Source: Artocarpus heterophyllus (Eukaryota > Streptophyta > Magnoliopsida > Rosales > Moraceae). Taken from it: 64,000 nt of DNA. The stretch spans positions 641,011 to 705,010 of the forward strand of contig JAJQZP010000048.1 of assembly GCA_025403435.1 (NCBI GenBank), in the 5' to 3' direction. This document shows positions 44,330 through 56,659 of the stretch, piece after piece. Made by a program: the position numbers and the translations under genes. Positions within the stretch are counted from its first letter, which is position 1, and each line of letters opens with the position of its first letter. Under the pieces are notes generated by a model. It had not been told where the DNA came from. It worked only from the letters and a program-made list of their open reading frames with translations, and made no database searches.

Positions 44330-45110
44330 ATAAATTTCTTTGATGTTTGATGTGATATCCTTGAACTGAAAGGGGATAACTATAAGGTCTGGAATGAGAG
44401 AATTCTCTTTCACTTGGGGTGGATGGACATTGATTATGCTATAAGGAAAGATGAGCCCGTAATTACTGAAACCAGCACTCAGGATAAGATTGCTCTTTAT
44501 GAGCGTTGGGAGCGATCTAATCGCCTTAGCATCATGTTCATAAAGACTAAGATCTCTACTGGCATACGTGATTCTGTCGAACAGTATGACAAATTTTGGG
44601 CATTACTAGAGGCCATTGATGAACGATTTGAAACTTCAAATAAGGCACTTGCCAGCACCCTAATCATGAGGTTCTCGTCCTTAAGGCTCACTGGTGTGAG
44701 AGGTGTGCAGGAGCACATCATGGAGATGAGAGACATAGCGGCTCAACTTAAGAGTCTTGAGGTAGATATGTTTGAGTCTTTTCTGGTGCACTACATTTTG
44801 AACACCCTTCCAAAGCATATGAGCCCTTTAAAATTTCTTACAACACACATAAAGACAAATGATCAATCAATGAACTACTGACCATGTGTTCTCAACAAGA
44901 AGGGTGGCTTATAATGGAAATGGGTGAGATTGCACTGACAACAACCAAAGGAAAGAATCAGAATCAAGACCAGAATGAAGCCAAGGATAAGGGGAAAGGT
45001 AAAATACCTTCCAAAGCTGTCATTAAGAAGGAATCCAAGTATTTCTTCTGTAAAAAGAGAGGACACATGAAGAAGGATTATGGGAAATTTCAGAATTGGC
45101 TTGAGAAGAA
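44330..45110 (+). pseudogene. Gag of Copia-1 (broken)
   Basis: A UBN2-type Copia gag reads from about 44370 (LKGDNYKVWNERILFHLGWM) to 44881, where a stop breaks it, and resumes in another frame to the zinc-knuckle region (about 45040-45080). The knuckle reads CKKRGHMKKDY, with two of its Cys replaced (Arg, Tyr), so it could not bind zinc normally. Confidence 0.85.
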
Positions 45111-45149
45111 AAGTAATCTAGTCTCATTTGTTTGTTATGAATCTAATAT

Positions 45150-46750
45150 GGTTGATGTTATTTATAACACATGGTGGATTGATTCTGGATCTACAATCCA
45201 TATTACGAATACCTTGTACGGTATGCGAAACCTAAAGAAGCCAGTGGGAAGTGAGCTAAGCATCTCTTCAAGAAACAAGATGCATTCACATGTAGAAGCT
45301 ATAGGAATATGCACTTTAGTTTTAAGCAGTGGTTTTACTTTAGAATTGGATAAGACATTGTATGTTCCAAACTTTTATAGGAACTTAATTTCTGTATTAA
45401 GACTTATACCTTTAGGATATTCCTTTACTTTTTTATAGAAAAATCCTTCAGTTTATTTTATAAATCTGATCTTGTTGGGAATGGTATCGTGTTTGATGGT
45501 CTTTTCTTAATTAATTTGCAAAATGAACCATTTTATACTGCTATGCATGTTCAATTAGGCACGAAACGTTGTGTTATAAATGAGGATTCCTCTATGTTGT
45601 AGCATCAGAGATTATGACATATCTCCATCGAGAGAATCAAGAGGTTAGTTAATGACAGAGTTCTTAGTACTTTGGATTTTACTGACTTTGATACTTGTGT
45701 GGGTTGCATTAAGGGAAAGATAACCAACAAGTCTAAGAAAGGTGCCAATAGGAGTTCAAAAATATTAGAGATCATACATTTAGATATTTGTAGTCTAGAC
45801 ATGGACTCATATGGTCTGAAATACTTCATCTCTTTCATAGATGATTACTCACGATATATGTATCTTTACTTGCTTCATACAAAGGACGAAGCATTGGACG
45901 CCTTTAAAGTTTTCAAGGCAGAAGTAGAGAAACAATGTGGCAAACAAATTAAGATCGTGATAATGGATAGAGATGGAGAATATTATGGTAGATACACTGA
46001 GGATGGACAAGCTCAAGGTCCATTTGTGAAGTTTCTTCAAGAGCATGGGATAGTTGCCCAATACACCATGTCTAGTTCCCTAGATTAGAATGGTGTGACA
46101 GAGAGAAGAAACCGAACATTAATGGACATGGTACGGAGTATGCAGAATAACTCCAATCTCCCTAAGTACTTGTGGACTGAAGCTCTTAAGATGGCTGTGT
46201 CTATATTAAACTGAGTTCCGACCAAGGCTGTCTCAAAGACACCATTTGAGTTATGGAAAGGTTGGAAATCAAGTTTGCGACACATACACGTTTAAGGATG
46301 TCCATCTAAAGTAAGAGTATACAACCCATAAGAGAAGAAGCTAGATTCGAGGACCATTAATGGATATTTAATTGGATATGCTGAAAGGTTGAAAGGGCAT
46401 AGATTATATTGTCCAACTCACAGCACTAGATTTATGGAGTCAAAGAACGCCAAGTTTCTTGAGAATGACTTGATTAGTGGAAGCGATCAATTTCAGAACG
46501 TAGTTTCTAAAAGAGATCATACTCAAGCTCAACCATCTACGTCGAGTGATAAGTTGATTATTGTTCATAACACTCCTATAGTTCAACCGAGTATTATGCA
46601 ACCGATCGTTGAAGTCCACAAACTGCTGATAATAATCTAGAAGGTCAAATTGCTCAAGAACCACTAGAAACAGTTGAGCAACAAGTTGAACGAAAGATTC
46701 CCCAAGAAAATGTTGAATCAACATTAAGGAGATATACTAGAGAAAGGAAA
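45150..46750 (+). pseudogene. Protease and integrase of Copia-1 (broken)
   Basis: The protease motif WWIDSGST lies at about 45171. The integrase core has HLDICSL and FIDDYSRYMYLY (about 45780-45870), MDRDGEYYG (about 45965) and, after an in-frame TAG at 46086, NGVTERRNRTL. Further stops occur near 46213, 46294 and 46330. It is inactive. Confidence 0.85.
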
Positions 46751-46947
46751 TAAGCAATTTCTAGTGATTATGTTATGTATCTGCAAGAATCGGACTATAA
46801 TATTAGAGCCAAAAATGTCCCAAAACATTTTCACAAGCCATGAGTTGCCAAGAATCGAAACTTTAGCACGATGGTATGAAGGATAATATGGATTCTATGG
46901 CATCTAATGGAGTCTGGGATCTTGTTGAATTGCCTGACGGTGCAAAG

Positions 46948-48984
46948 TGTTAGACATGTATGCTCTAAGGAGTAAAAATGTAATACGTTTTTGGAGACAT
47001 TTTTATCAATAAAGAATTTATTCATTTATATATATACCAAATATTGTCCTCTTTACATTCATATTTGTTGAATGTATGATAAACAAACAATAGTCTAAGA
47101 CTGTCAGTCTAAACCTTAAGAATTGGGCATATGATGGTATGATTATGCGGAAGACGCAATTCTTAGGGTGACGGTCTAAAACATATGATCCGCAATCGAG
47201 GGAATAAAGTTGGGCGCTTTATTCATGTAAAGATTGTTATGTTGTCTATATCCCTTTTGGGAGATGGTTTGTCTTGACCATCGGAGTTGGACTCCATGAA
47301 TAGAAACATTGGCACGTTGTCAAAGGTGACGATGTGTTGGATCGGGACATAAAGTGAATTGATTTGGATTAATAATTTTGTCTTGGCAAATCGATTCACT
47401 TTAGACAATCATTTGTATTGTATCTTAATCCTGAGATGAATAATGGTCCCGTTGTCTTGACTTGTGTCTTTTGATGTACCAATGGGTGACTCCCACATCT
47501 CTATAGTGGTATGCATGCCGGTACGTTGGAGGCATGACTCTTGATAGCGTAGACTTGTTATTCATAGATATGGAATCCATAGCTCATCTTTAGGAGTAAT
47601 GATATCCTCTTATATGCCTTGTCTTGTAATTCGAAAACTGGAGCGCTCGACCATTTGGATACATAGGTGTAACCGAATGGTATACTATCTTTGGATGGTA
47701 AGTTTTCTAATGGTGAGACAATGGAACGTAAGATAAAAATAATCGGGAAGGTAAGACAAAACTTGTCCTTAAGCCGATTATGGATGATAATATGGGGATG
47801 CGATATACTATGAAATGTCATGGAGACTTAGCTACACGAGCTTCGTAATTCTATAAAGTTCGAGAGTGCAAGCTCCAAGCTTTTAGTGGAGTAGCGTTGG
47901 AGTTGATAATTGTGAAATGTATATCTGGGATATTGGGTTTCATAATTATCATGAGCTTGAACTTTATAGGTCCATTTTGGTCCCCTTTGCTAGCTCACAA
48001 AATCCTGTAACGACACGGCGTGCTTTTCCAATAATTGGTGACTTATGTCGGATTTATCAGATTGGTTTAAAATTTATAAGAATCAAATAATTCATGTCTG
48101 TTTATCGGTTGAATTAATTATGTAAGAAATTAGTTCAAGATGAACCTGTTGAATTATTGCGTTCAGGTAATTCTTGTCTGTTTATCGGTTGTTTTAATTT
48201 TGGACAATTAGAACAAGATAAACTTGTAGAATTATTGTGAATTGATTTATTTTCTTAGAGATTATCTTGATAAAGTTTGTTTTGATCAGATATCTTTTCT
48301 ATTGGGCTATTTGAATCAAAACTGAGACTTTATCCTTTAGAATCTCGGGTGAAAAATAAAAGATTCGAGGAGATTTTTTCTCGACAGTTCGGCCTGCCGG
48401 ATGACGTGTTTGGCCTGCCGAACTGGCCTGTTCGGCCTGCCTATCAGAAAGTTTGGCCTGCCGACCGACGACAGTTAAGATTACGCGTTTTCACGCGGAT
48501 CTTATCAGATATTGATCCGAACTTGATTCTGTTTCGATTTTTTGAGACCTAATCTGATATGGACTGACCCTAGGACCAATAGGTATAAAAAGGGAGTGAG
48601 TCTAATGATTTACTCAGATCAATTTGAGAGATTAAGAGTGATACTCTTCTAGTGAGCATCTGAAAACTCCCTGAGAGCTTTTGTTCACAAATCACGAACA
48701 CTAGTTTTGGGTTCTCTCTATTGGTTGGAAGGAGAGTCACCGGTGGAAGAGCTGTACGTGTGAGCCCACACTCACTCCGGTTGTGGATAGAGAATAGCAA
48801 AGAAGACCAGTTGGTTGAGGCTCTTCTGGAACGTTACTTCTCTACACAGGTCGCAGAGGTTCTTCGGCACACTGAGGTTAGTAAGATCTGTTTAATTTAT
48901 ACATATAACATGTCAAACTTGTATTTTGGAAAATACTCTGATGAAAAATTTTTAAAAATTTCGCTACGCACTTTGTTTCCAACA
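46948..48984. mobile_element. 2037-bp solo LTR (Copia-type) inside Copia-1 RT, TSD CAAAG
   Basis: TGTTAGACATG...TTTCCAACA is flanked by CAAAG (46943-46947 and 48985-48989). Removing it and one repeat restores the RT reading LPDGAK-AIGCKWVYKTKKD, as in plant Copia elements. No internal domains are present. Confidence 0.92.
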
Positions 48985-50428
48985 CAAAGGCCATAGGGTG
49001 TAAATGGGTCTATAAAACAAAGAAAGACTTATTGGGCAACATTGAAATATATAGGGCAAGACTCATCGCCAAAGGGTTCACTTAGAAGGAAGGAATTGAC
49101 TACAAGGAGACCTTTTCTCCTGTATCTAAGAAAGATTTTCTCCGCATTATCCTAGTACTTGTTGCTCATTTTGACTTAGAGCTGCAGTAAATGGATGTGA
49201 AAACAACATTTCACAATGGTAACTAGAGGAAGAGGTTTATATGAAACAACTAGAAGGATTCTTCTCTAGTAATGGTGAGCAATTGGCATGTAAGCTTAAG
49301 AAATTCATATATGGATTGAAACAAACCTCCAGTCGATGGTATCTAAAATTCCATGACGTCATCTGTTCATTTGGATTTGTAGAGAACATCATAGATCAAT
49401 GCATATACAAGAAGGTCAATGGGAGTAAAATTTGTTTCCTAGTCCTTTATGTGAATGACATTCTACTTGCAACCAATGACAAGGGTATGCTACATGAGGT
49501 GAAATAATTTTTCTCTAAAAGCTTTGACATGAAGGATATGGGTGATGCATCCTTCGTTATAGGCATTAAGATACATAGAGACAGATATAAAGGCATTTTG
49601 GGTCTATCTCAAGAGACCTATATCAACAGAGTTTTGGAGAGATTTCAGATGAAAAATTGTTCACCAAGTATAACTCTCATTGTAAAAGGTGACAGGTTCA
49701 ATTTGAATTAGTGCCCTAAAAATGACCTTGAAAAGGAACAGATGCGCAACATTCCATATACTTTAGCTGTTGGAAGCTTTGTGTATGCTCAAGTTTACAC
49801 AAGAGCTGACATTGCATTTGCTGTAAGAATGTTGGGCAGATATTAGAGTAATCCAGGATCAGACCACTGGAAGGCTGCCAAGAAGGTGATGAGATACCTA
49901 CAAGGAACCAAATACTATATGCTTATGTATAGAGGAATTGAGAACTTAGAGGTCATTGGCTACTCTGACTCTGACTTCGCTGGCTGCATTGATTCACGAA
50001 AATCAACTTTTAGATACATTTTTCATGCTAGCTGATGGAGCTGTTTTATGGAGGAGTGCCAAGCAGACCTTGACTGCTACTTCCACTATGGAAGCCGAGT
50101 TCATATCTTGTTTTGAGGCTATCTCACATGGTGTATAGATCAAGAGTTTCATTTCTGGGCTTAGGATTGTGGATTCTATCTCTAGGCCATTGAGAAATTT
50201 TGTGACAATTCAGCTGCTATTTTTATGGCTAAAAACAACAAGAGCGGTAGTCGAAGCAAACACATCAACATTAAGTATCTAGCCATAAGAGAGTGTATTA
50301 AGGATAAAGCAGTGGTCATTGAGCATATTAGCACTAAATTGATGATTGCCGATCCCTTAACTAAAGGCATGCTACTAGTAAAATTTAAGGATCATGTAGA
50401 CAAAATGGGACTTAGTTCCCTTATGTAA
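48985..50428 (+). pseudogene. Reverse transcriptase / RNase H of Copia-1 (broken)
   Basis: Readable stretches are GCKWVYKTKKD, DYKETFSPV, KKFIYGLKQTSSRWY, then FLVLYVNDILLA, and an RNase H end with KHINIKYLAIREC and ADPLTKGM. The catalytic YVDD box is YVND (49448-49459), an inactivating change. At least six stops are present (near 49083, 49188, 49507, 49711, 49844 and 50034). Confidence 0.87.
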
Positions 50429-50705
50429 TGTCATTGCACCTTTGTAGTGAAACTCTGTATATATGTATTTTCTCATTTTAACTTCAGTTAAGTGTACAAA
50501 TTTATTTCTAAGAAATATCACTAAAGTTTAGACCTAGAATAAACATAGGGTTTATTCATTAAGTTGCATGGGCAAATCTTGAGAGACAATATATACTGAA
50601 ATGCATGGAAGATAATACTCGTTATTTAGAGAATTTATCGCCATGATTCATATATTTTGTTTCTTATTGTAATAGTTGATGGGATGCATGGGCCAAGTGG
50701 GAGAA

Positions 50706-51040
50706 TGTTGGATCTTGATTGGCTCATGTGGAACGGTCAAAGTGAATGTTAACCGCCATGTGGTTATTTTGGCAAAATTGCCCATTAACCGTGTGAGGGC
50801 CACGGTTGTATAAAACGTCATGCATTTGGGCCCCTGAGCGTACAATTGCTTCCCAAAATAATACACCATCTAGTGGGGTTGAAAGTGCTCAAAAAAGTCC
50901 AAAGTTAAAGCGTTAAAAAGGTTTTCCAGCGTCGGCCCAAGATCACGAAACACGCTACAATGGCGGGAGGTGTTACGCGATCCAATTCACTTCCGTTTTT
51001 CTGATTTTTAAGTTGTTTTAAATGAATTAAACAACTTACC
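50706..51040 (+). repeat. 3' LTR of Copia-1
   Basis: About 335 bp, starting TGTTGGATCTTGATTGG and ending CAACTTACC. It is preceded by the polypurine tract AAGTGGGAGAA (50695-50705). Confidence 0.9.
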
Positions 51041-51950
51041 TTATGATGTTTTATTTCTTGTTTGGGAGTCGAGAATGTGTAGGAAAATGAAAAAAAGAAA
51101 ACGAAATGAAGGAGGGAAAAGATGTTCAAGATTATTGTAATTTTTTTTTTTTTGAGTTTTCTTTATCTTGTTGTCTCCTCAATGAAGAATTTTCTTTAGT
51201 TAATGCTTTGACATTGTTGCATTTGTCGGATCTTTTTTTTTTTTGTTTTGAATGACTTGTGGTTTAGGTCAGATGCGGTTGGTTGCTTGTTCATACTGCG
51301 AATGAGGAGGAGTTGATGTGTGTTTGAAGATAAATTAACTTCTCCATTCGATTGGTTCAACTATGTTTTTTTTGGCTCTTATTTTTTTTTAAGGCAAGAT
51401 TGAGGCAATGTTTTCGAAGATGAGATGGTTTTTTTTTTCTTTTTCTTTTTTAAGTTTTTTTTTTTTTTGGTAAAAAGCAAGGGATTTGGTGTTTTTGAAT
51501 CGGCTGTGATTGCCCTCAATTTTTTTAATTTATGAACTATAATTTAATATTTGTTAAAAATAATATCCAACAACATTTAACGTCAAATTTAACAATTTAA
51601 CTATTAAATTGATCCATAAACTACTAAAACAAAATATTAAGAACTAAAAAATTAAAAAAAAAATTAGAAACTAAAATCCCACTTTCCAAAAAAGTTGGAC
51701 CAAGGTTGAAAACATAAGTGACGGATTAAGTTCCCAACACCTCAATATGGCACATTTCTCCATGCACTAGATGATTAATAACCTAATATTTCTAACAAAA
51801 AATGGCACTGAAAAATTCGAAATCTTTATTATATTTAGATGACAAAATATCCCAAATTTGCAACCAAAACAACCTATTACAAACGACCAAACAAATAATA
51901 AACGTCGTGTTCAAAAGTAAAAATTCAAAAAAAAAAAAAAAAAAGGAAAA
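51041..51950. other. Intergenic, T- and A-rich, nothing recognised
   Basis: Long T runs (about 51140-51155, 51230-51243, 51430-51470). It also contains the 3' untranslated region of the minus-strand gene at 51951. Confidence 0.45.
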
Positions 51951-53069
51951 TCAGTTAGTCTTCTTGTCCATATTGGCGATAAGCTTCCGCATCTGGAATC
52001 TCCAAAACAAGAAATATGCCAACCCGAGTCCAACCAAAACGAATATCCAAACACTGTCTTCCTTATTCTCCTTCTCGGACCTGACTTCCTCTATCCCAAA
52101 GACCTCCCTACTTGAATTCCCCATCGTGCCCTCCAAAACATGCCCATATAACACATATACCCTTCCATCTCCACCCACAGTCAACGATGTGGGAAACCTC
52201 TCCTCATCGAGGTCAATTTCGTCATAAACGACCCCTTCCCCCCAGCTGTCCTGGCTCTTCACCACCCAAGCCTTCTTCGGCGAGACGACCAAAACGGCGC
52301 CATCGCCGCGGACGGCGATCCCGTCGGCCAGTGGCAGGTCCCGGTTCAGGAGGACGAGCCTCGCCGCGCCGTCGTCCTCGCTCACCTTGAACATCTTCCC
52401 GGTGTTGCTCTGCACCAGCAGGAGGTAACCCTTGCTGACGTAAGCCACGCCGTTCAGGCCGCAGAAGCTGAAAGGCGATTCCCGATCCACGGCGTGGGCG
52501 GAGAACGCAGGCGACCGGGAGAATATCGAGGCCTCTCCTCTGTCGTTCACCTTCCAGATGAAGTTCCCAGCGGAGTTCGTGACGTAGGCGTTCCCCTTGT
52601 AGTCGACGGCGACGTCGTTTGCGATCTGCCGCTGTTCAGCGTCGTGGGGGAGGAGGGAGAGGAAGAGACGGCGGCGGGTGCGGAGGTCGTAGGCGGCGAG
52701 GGCGTTGAAGTGGGGGAGGGGATCGGCGGCGTGGACGGCGGCAAGGAGGCGGTTGTTGAGGGAGTCAACGGCCAGGCCGAGGAAGGTGACGTTCTCGGGG
52801 AGGTCGGGGTCGGAGATTAGGGTTTCGGCGACGCCGGCGTCGGAGACGGAGACGATCTTGCGGTCGTGGAGGGATCCGACGAGAAAGTGCTGGCCCGATG
52901 GGTCCCACGCGATTCCCTCAGGGTAGAGATTTGGGGATCGGAAGCTGATGAGGTGGGCCTTTCGGGCTTCGGTTTGGGCCGGGAGTGGGTCCAACAAGAT
53001 GAAGAGGACGATAGCGGCGACGGAGAAGGAGAAGGGGAGCGGGGGAAGATTTGATGGGAATCGAGGCAT
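51951..53069 (-). CDS. SMP-30/NHL-type beta-propeller membrane protein (calcium-dependent phosphotriesterase superfamily), intronless
   Basis: 372 residues with no intron. Residues 12-32 are a hydrophobic signal or anchor segment. Residues 340-358 (VWIFVLVGLGLAYFLFWRF) are a second membrane segment followed by a basic tail. Between them lie propeller-like blades with motifs such as LYPEGIAWDPSGQHFLVGS, TFLGLAVDSLNNRLLA, ANDVAVDYKGNAYVTNSAGN and LADGIAVRGDGAVLV. In plants such proteins are annotated as calcium-dependent phosphotriesterase or NHL-domain proteins of unknown substrate, and no enzyme activity should be assumed. The coding sequence is GC-rich compared with its flanks. The start is the first Met of the frame (MPRFPSNLPPLPF). 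Likely in the secretory or endomembrane system. Confidence 0.85.
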   Translation of the reverse strand: MPRFPSNLPPLPFSFSVAAIVLFILLDPLPAQTEARKAHLISFRSPNLYPEGIAWDPSGQHFLVGSLHDRKIVSVSDAGVAETLISDPDLPENVTFLGLAVDSLNNRLLAAVHAADPLPHFNALAAYDLRTRRRLFLSLLPHDAEQRQIANDVAVDYKGNAYVTNSAGNFIWKVNDRGEASIFSRSPAFSAHAVDRESPFSFCGLNGVAYVSKGYLLLVQSNTGKMFKVSEDDGAARLVLLNRDLPLADGIAVRGDGAVLVVSPKKAWVVKSQDSWGEGVVYDEIDLDEERFPTSLTVGGDGRVYVLYGHVLEGTMGNSSREVFGIEEVRSEKENKEDSVWIFVLVGLGLAYFLFWRFQMRKLIANMDKKTN

Positions 53070-53155
53070 GGTTGTTGAGTGTGTGATCGAAGAGAGTGAG
53101 TTTGAGTAACAAGAGTTTAGATGTGTTTATGGGTGGTTCCGGAAACGCTTATATG

Positions 53156-53196
53156 TATACACACACACACGCACATATATATATATATATATATAT
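53156..53196 (+). repeat. (CA)n/(TA)n microsatellite upstream of the beta-propeller gene
   Basis: TATACACACACACACG followed by an uninterrupted (AT)n run, about 90-125 bp 5' of the minus-strand start codon and so within its promoter or leader. Confidence 0.9.
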
Positions 53197-53199
53197 GAG

Positions 53200-54484
53200 T
53201 ATAATGATTAAAATATTGGTTAGATTTTCAAAGAAATTCAAAGGTTGTGATTTCTTGTAAAAGAATTCAGTTTATGGTTTTCTTGTCAAATCGGTTTTTT
53301 TTGTAAATCCCTATTGAAGTTGAACAGCGGAGATTTCTACAATCTGATCCTTGTTCTTGTTTGACTGGAATAAGAATGGGAGCAAAAGCCCGCGGTGCAT
53401 TGGGGGGACCGATTTGGAAAGGGCCTAAATCAAAACCCAAAGTGAAAGCCAGGTGTGCAAGCGGTCCAAGTTGTGGCGCAAGCGAAGGGAGCCCAATTGT
53501 GTCAACACTCTCCATGTGCTCGCCTCATGCGGCCGAATTACAACTTGGTGGTCTTCATTTCAGATCAACATATTGTAGTTGAAGAATTAATTATTCAACA
53601 AATCAATCCTTTATTTAAATTTTCCCTACCAATTAAATTAAAAAAAAGTAGTTTACCAATTGAAAAATAACAATTTAATTTGTGTTTTGATTAAATAGAT
53701 AGCAGCTGAGTTTGCAAGTGTTACTTGCTCTTCAGCGTTAAGCCTTCAATTCATTAACAGCAGAAATCAAGCAAAAATAATTCCACAACAACGAATAGCT
53801 ACGTGGTACTTGTGCTTCAGTGTTGCGACTTGTCACTTGAGCATCCTTTAGCCAAACCAGAGAAAACTAGTGTTAAGACATTCCAAAGAACTTCTACTTT
53901 CCCTCCAAGCATGGCTAGAGAAGTTGTGGAGTGTGCGGGGAAATAGGTTGAAGACAACTATTGGTTGACCTAGAATTTAGGCTCCATGCTCAAGTCCCAT
54001 GTTCATGGTGCTAATGTTGTAGCTTTCACAGTCGCCGTCTGTGCCAACAACTGCTCAAGTAAAAATGTTGGTTTTGAAGGAGATTGTGGGGCCAAGTTTG
54101 TTGATAGGCTCTAGTTTCAGCCTCTAAAAGAGAACCATCTTTTCGGTCCCTCCTTTTCTACATGAGCTTTTCTCCTCCCTTCTCGAGTCTAGAATTGTTG
54201 AGTTGTGAAATAATTCAGTCATCTTCTTGCTTAATTTTGAATGTTTTGTGCCAACTGGTTTCTGAAATTTTCCATATTGCCAATTCAGCATGAGCTTTTT
54301 ACTAGTCCATTGAGAATTTGAGATTGTAATTTCATTGTTTGGAAGTTTCTTCTTTATGATTCGGGCTTGGCTTTTTTTTTTTTTTGGTCACACACACACC
54401 TATATATTTCTGTTTTTATGTACAATTGTCACTTATGTTACTAACTACTATGTATAAAACTAGGTTAATGAATATACCTGCCTT
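53200..54484. other. Intergenic, possible gene remnants, nothing recognised
   Basis: 53340-53580 and 53860-54170 are less AT-rich and have short open stretches with stops in all frames. They could be remnants of genes or repeats, but I cannot name them. Confidence 0.35.
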
Positions 54485-54846
54485 TTATTGTCCTTTGTTG
54501 GTTTTAGTACTAACAAATTCTTGGCCAACTTCTACGGTTTGGAAAAAATGGGAGCTCAAGATTGGTACAAGGTTTTGCATGGGCATTAATGATGGATGCT
54601 TATCACTTGTGTTTGGTTCCATGTTGGTGTTCTTGATTTGCTTGTAAACATGTCGAGCTTGCTCTTCATGGGGACCCACCTTGAGCGGCAATTCGGGTTG
54701 GGTAGTCCATTTCTCTGTCTTGAAATCACGGTAGCACTGGGCAATAAAGTAGAAGAAAGATGGATGAATTGAAGTAACAAGCAACTCAGATGCAATAGAT
54801 CGCATTTTGCGAGAGAACTGCTAACACTCCCACGGGTTTTCCCCAA
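54485..54846 (-). pseudogene. Unidentified protein-like fragment
   Basis: The minus-strand frame 54805-54485 reads 106 residues with plausible protein composition (for example SIHPSFFYFIAQCYRDFKTE and KVGPHEEQARHVYKQIKNTN). It lacks a credible start or partners. A second open stretch (55145-54954) lies upstream on the same strand. It may be an exon or a gene fragment. I do not recognise the family. Confidence 0.3.
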
Positions 54847-55149
54847 TCTATAATTAGCTACTCATCCTCTGATTTATACTACCAATTCTAGGCTTCTAAG
54901 AAGAGGGGGGAAGAAGGATTTGACGTTTGTCTTTATGATAAGTTTGGTGCATTTCATAGTAAGATAAAATTCTCTCTTCGCTTGCTCTTGTGGGCTGCAG
55001 GTCTATTTGCATTTGTGTCCATCATCGTCGATAACCAAGTTTTATAATTCTTCCACATGTTGACAACTTTACCAGCATTAAGGGATGGATTTCTTCTGGT
55101 TTTTTGTTTTCCTCTCAATATGTGATCCGTTGGCTGCCATTGCATTAGT

Positions 55150-56640
55150 GTTTGTTGGATAATGGGTTATTTTTACACTTCAATTTTGATTCCAATGACA
55201 TAGTCTACTTTAATTTCCACAATTATTTCAAATGCAGCATCATATCATGCAAAAACAAATAAACAACAAAACAAACAAAGAAAGTGGTTGCAAAGTGTAG
55301 AACATTAAAATGCTTTTTCAGTTCTAGATTGGTAGCTTTTAATGAGATACTACTTGTTAATGCCACTTCGACACCTTTGTTCATGTTTTAGGCGCCTATA
55401 TTTAATTCATATAAAATTTAAAAAAATTACAGTACAAAATTCTAAAGGAAAATTATAGTAAAAAACACTTCTTCAAAATTAATTGTAGTAAATATAATTG
55501 TAGTAAATAACAGATTTTAAAAATATTTATAATAAATATCATATTTTACGGTACAAATACTTCTTATTTACTTGGTAAATAGATTTAAGATGTAAATAAT
55601 TTATTTATCTTCTTATTTACAATGTAAATAATTATTATTTATACAATAAATAAGTTGTTTATACTTCAAAAAGCTTTAAAAATCTGTTGTTTCCTTCCAT
55701 CTTCCTTTTGTAAATTCCCATCTAACATTTTACACTATATAACACTGTATCTTGTATCATACATCTTCCTTCAAATATTAAAGTTAGGAATATTTACTCT
55801 TTTTATACTCTATTGTTTTATGTTTATTTAAAAATTATACCTTAAGTTTTTATCTTACAGAATGTATACCTTTTGATTAAATTTAATGCATAAATTTATA
55901 CTTTATCTCAATTAATAATTGATTTTGACCTTTAAAATGTTTATATTATCCATAAGTAAAAGAAGAAAAACTAAAACTTAAAAAAAATGAAAAAACAAAA
56001 AATAAAAACACACAAATGACTTGTTTTTAGGGTATTTTAGACATTTTTTTAGATTAACATCCTTAGTTTAAAGTTTTGTTAGGTTTTTAAGGTTTTCTTA
56101 TTTTTGTGTTTAGGGTATTTTGGGCAATTTGTTAAGTTAAAGTTAAAGATTGACAAAAAAATATAAATTTGTATATTAAACCTAATAGGAAGATGCAATA
56201 CGATCAAAAATCAAAATAATAATGACTGAAATAAACTTAAAACACAAGCTATAAAAAGGTAAATAGTTCTTAAAATTAAAATGTTCTCTCTTCTGTTTTT
56301 TTTTTTTTGGATAAAACAAAGCATAAAACGGTTAAAATCCATAGATTCATTCGATTCTATTACAAAATTAAATAAGATTGTTATACTCTGGTATGTTGTT
56401 TTCATACTTGAACTCCAGAATCTATTTCTAACCATCAGTCATAAACATATCAAATTCTAAAATAGGTGATAATTTGATTAAATTTTAATAAAAATTAACA
56501 AAATTTATTCTCATACCTACAATAAAATCACACATTTAGACTAAGAGAGAAATTACAAGTACAAATTTTGTGAACAACAAACATGGTATAAAAAGAAAAT
56601 ACTCATCTAGCTATCTATTAATGGATTTGAAAAATAACAC
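55150..56640. other. Intergenic AT-rich DNA, nothing recognised
   Basis: Very AT-rich, with degenerate ATAAATA-type repeats (about 55490-55660). No supportable gene. Confidence 0.45.
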
Positions 56641-56659
56641 GTTCATATCCCTTGTTCTT

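Larger units (their letters stand above)
33649..51040 (+). mobile_element. Ty1/copia retrotransposon (Copia-1), decayed, split by two later insertions
   Basis: The LTRs are 33649-33982 and 50706-51040 (about 335 bp, both starting TGTTGGATCTTGATT). A tRNA-Met-type PBS follows the left LTR and a polypurine tract (AAGTGGGAGAA) precedes the right one. Gag, protease, integrase, RT and RNase H follow the Copia order. Element B (34071-43139) sits in the leader and a solo LTR (46948-48984) sits in the RT, so only about 6.3 kb belongs to Copia-1 itself. No flanking duplication is evident. The LTRs differ at many sites, and stops in all domains show it is old and inactive. Confidence 0.9.

Noticed and set aside
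33649..51045. A target-site duplication for Copia-1
   Set aside because: The flanking 5-mers (TTCTA and TTATG) do not match, and the 3' LTR terminus is mutated, so I could not support one.
52112..53054. Open frames on the plus strand over the beta-propeller gene
   Set aside because: Antisense shadows in a GC-rich coding sequence. They are Pro/Arg- or Gly/Glu-rich with no motifs.
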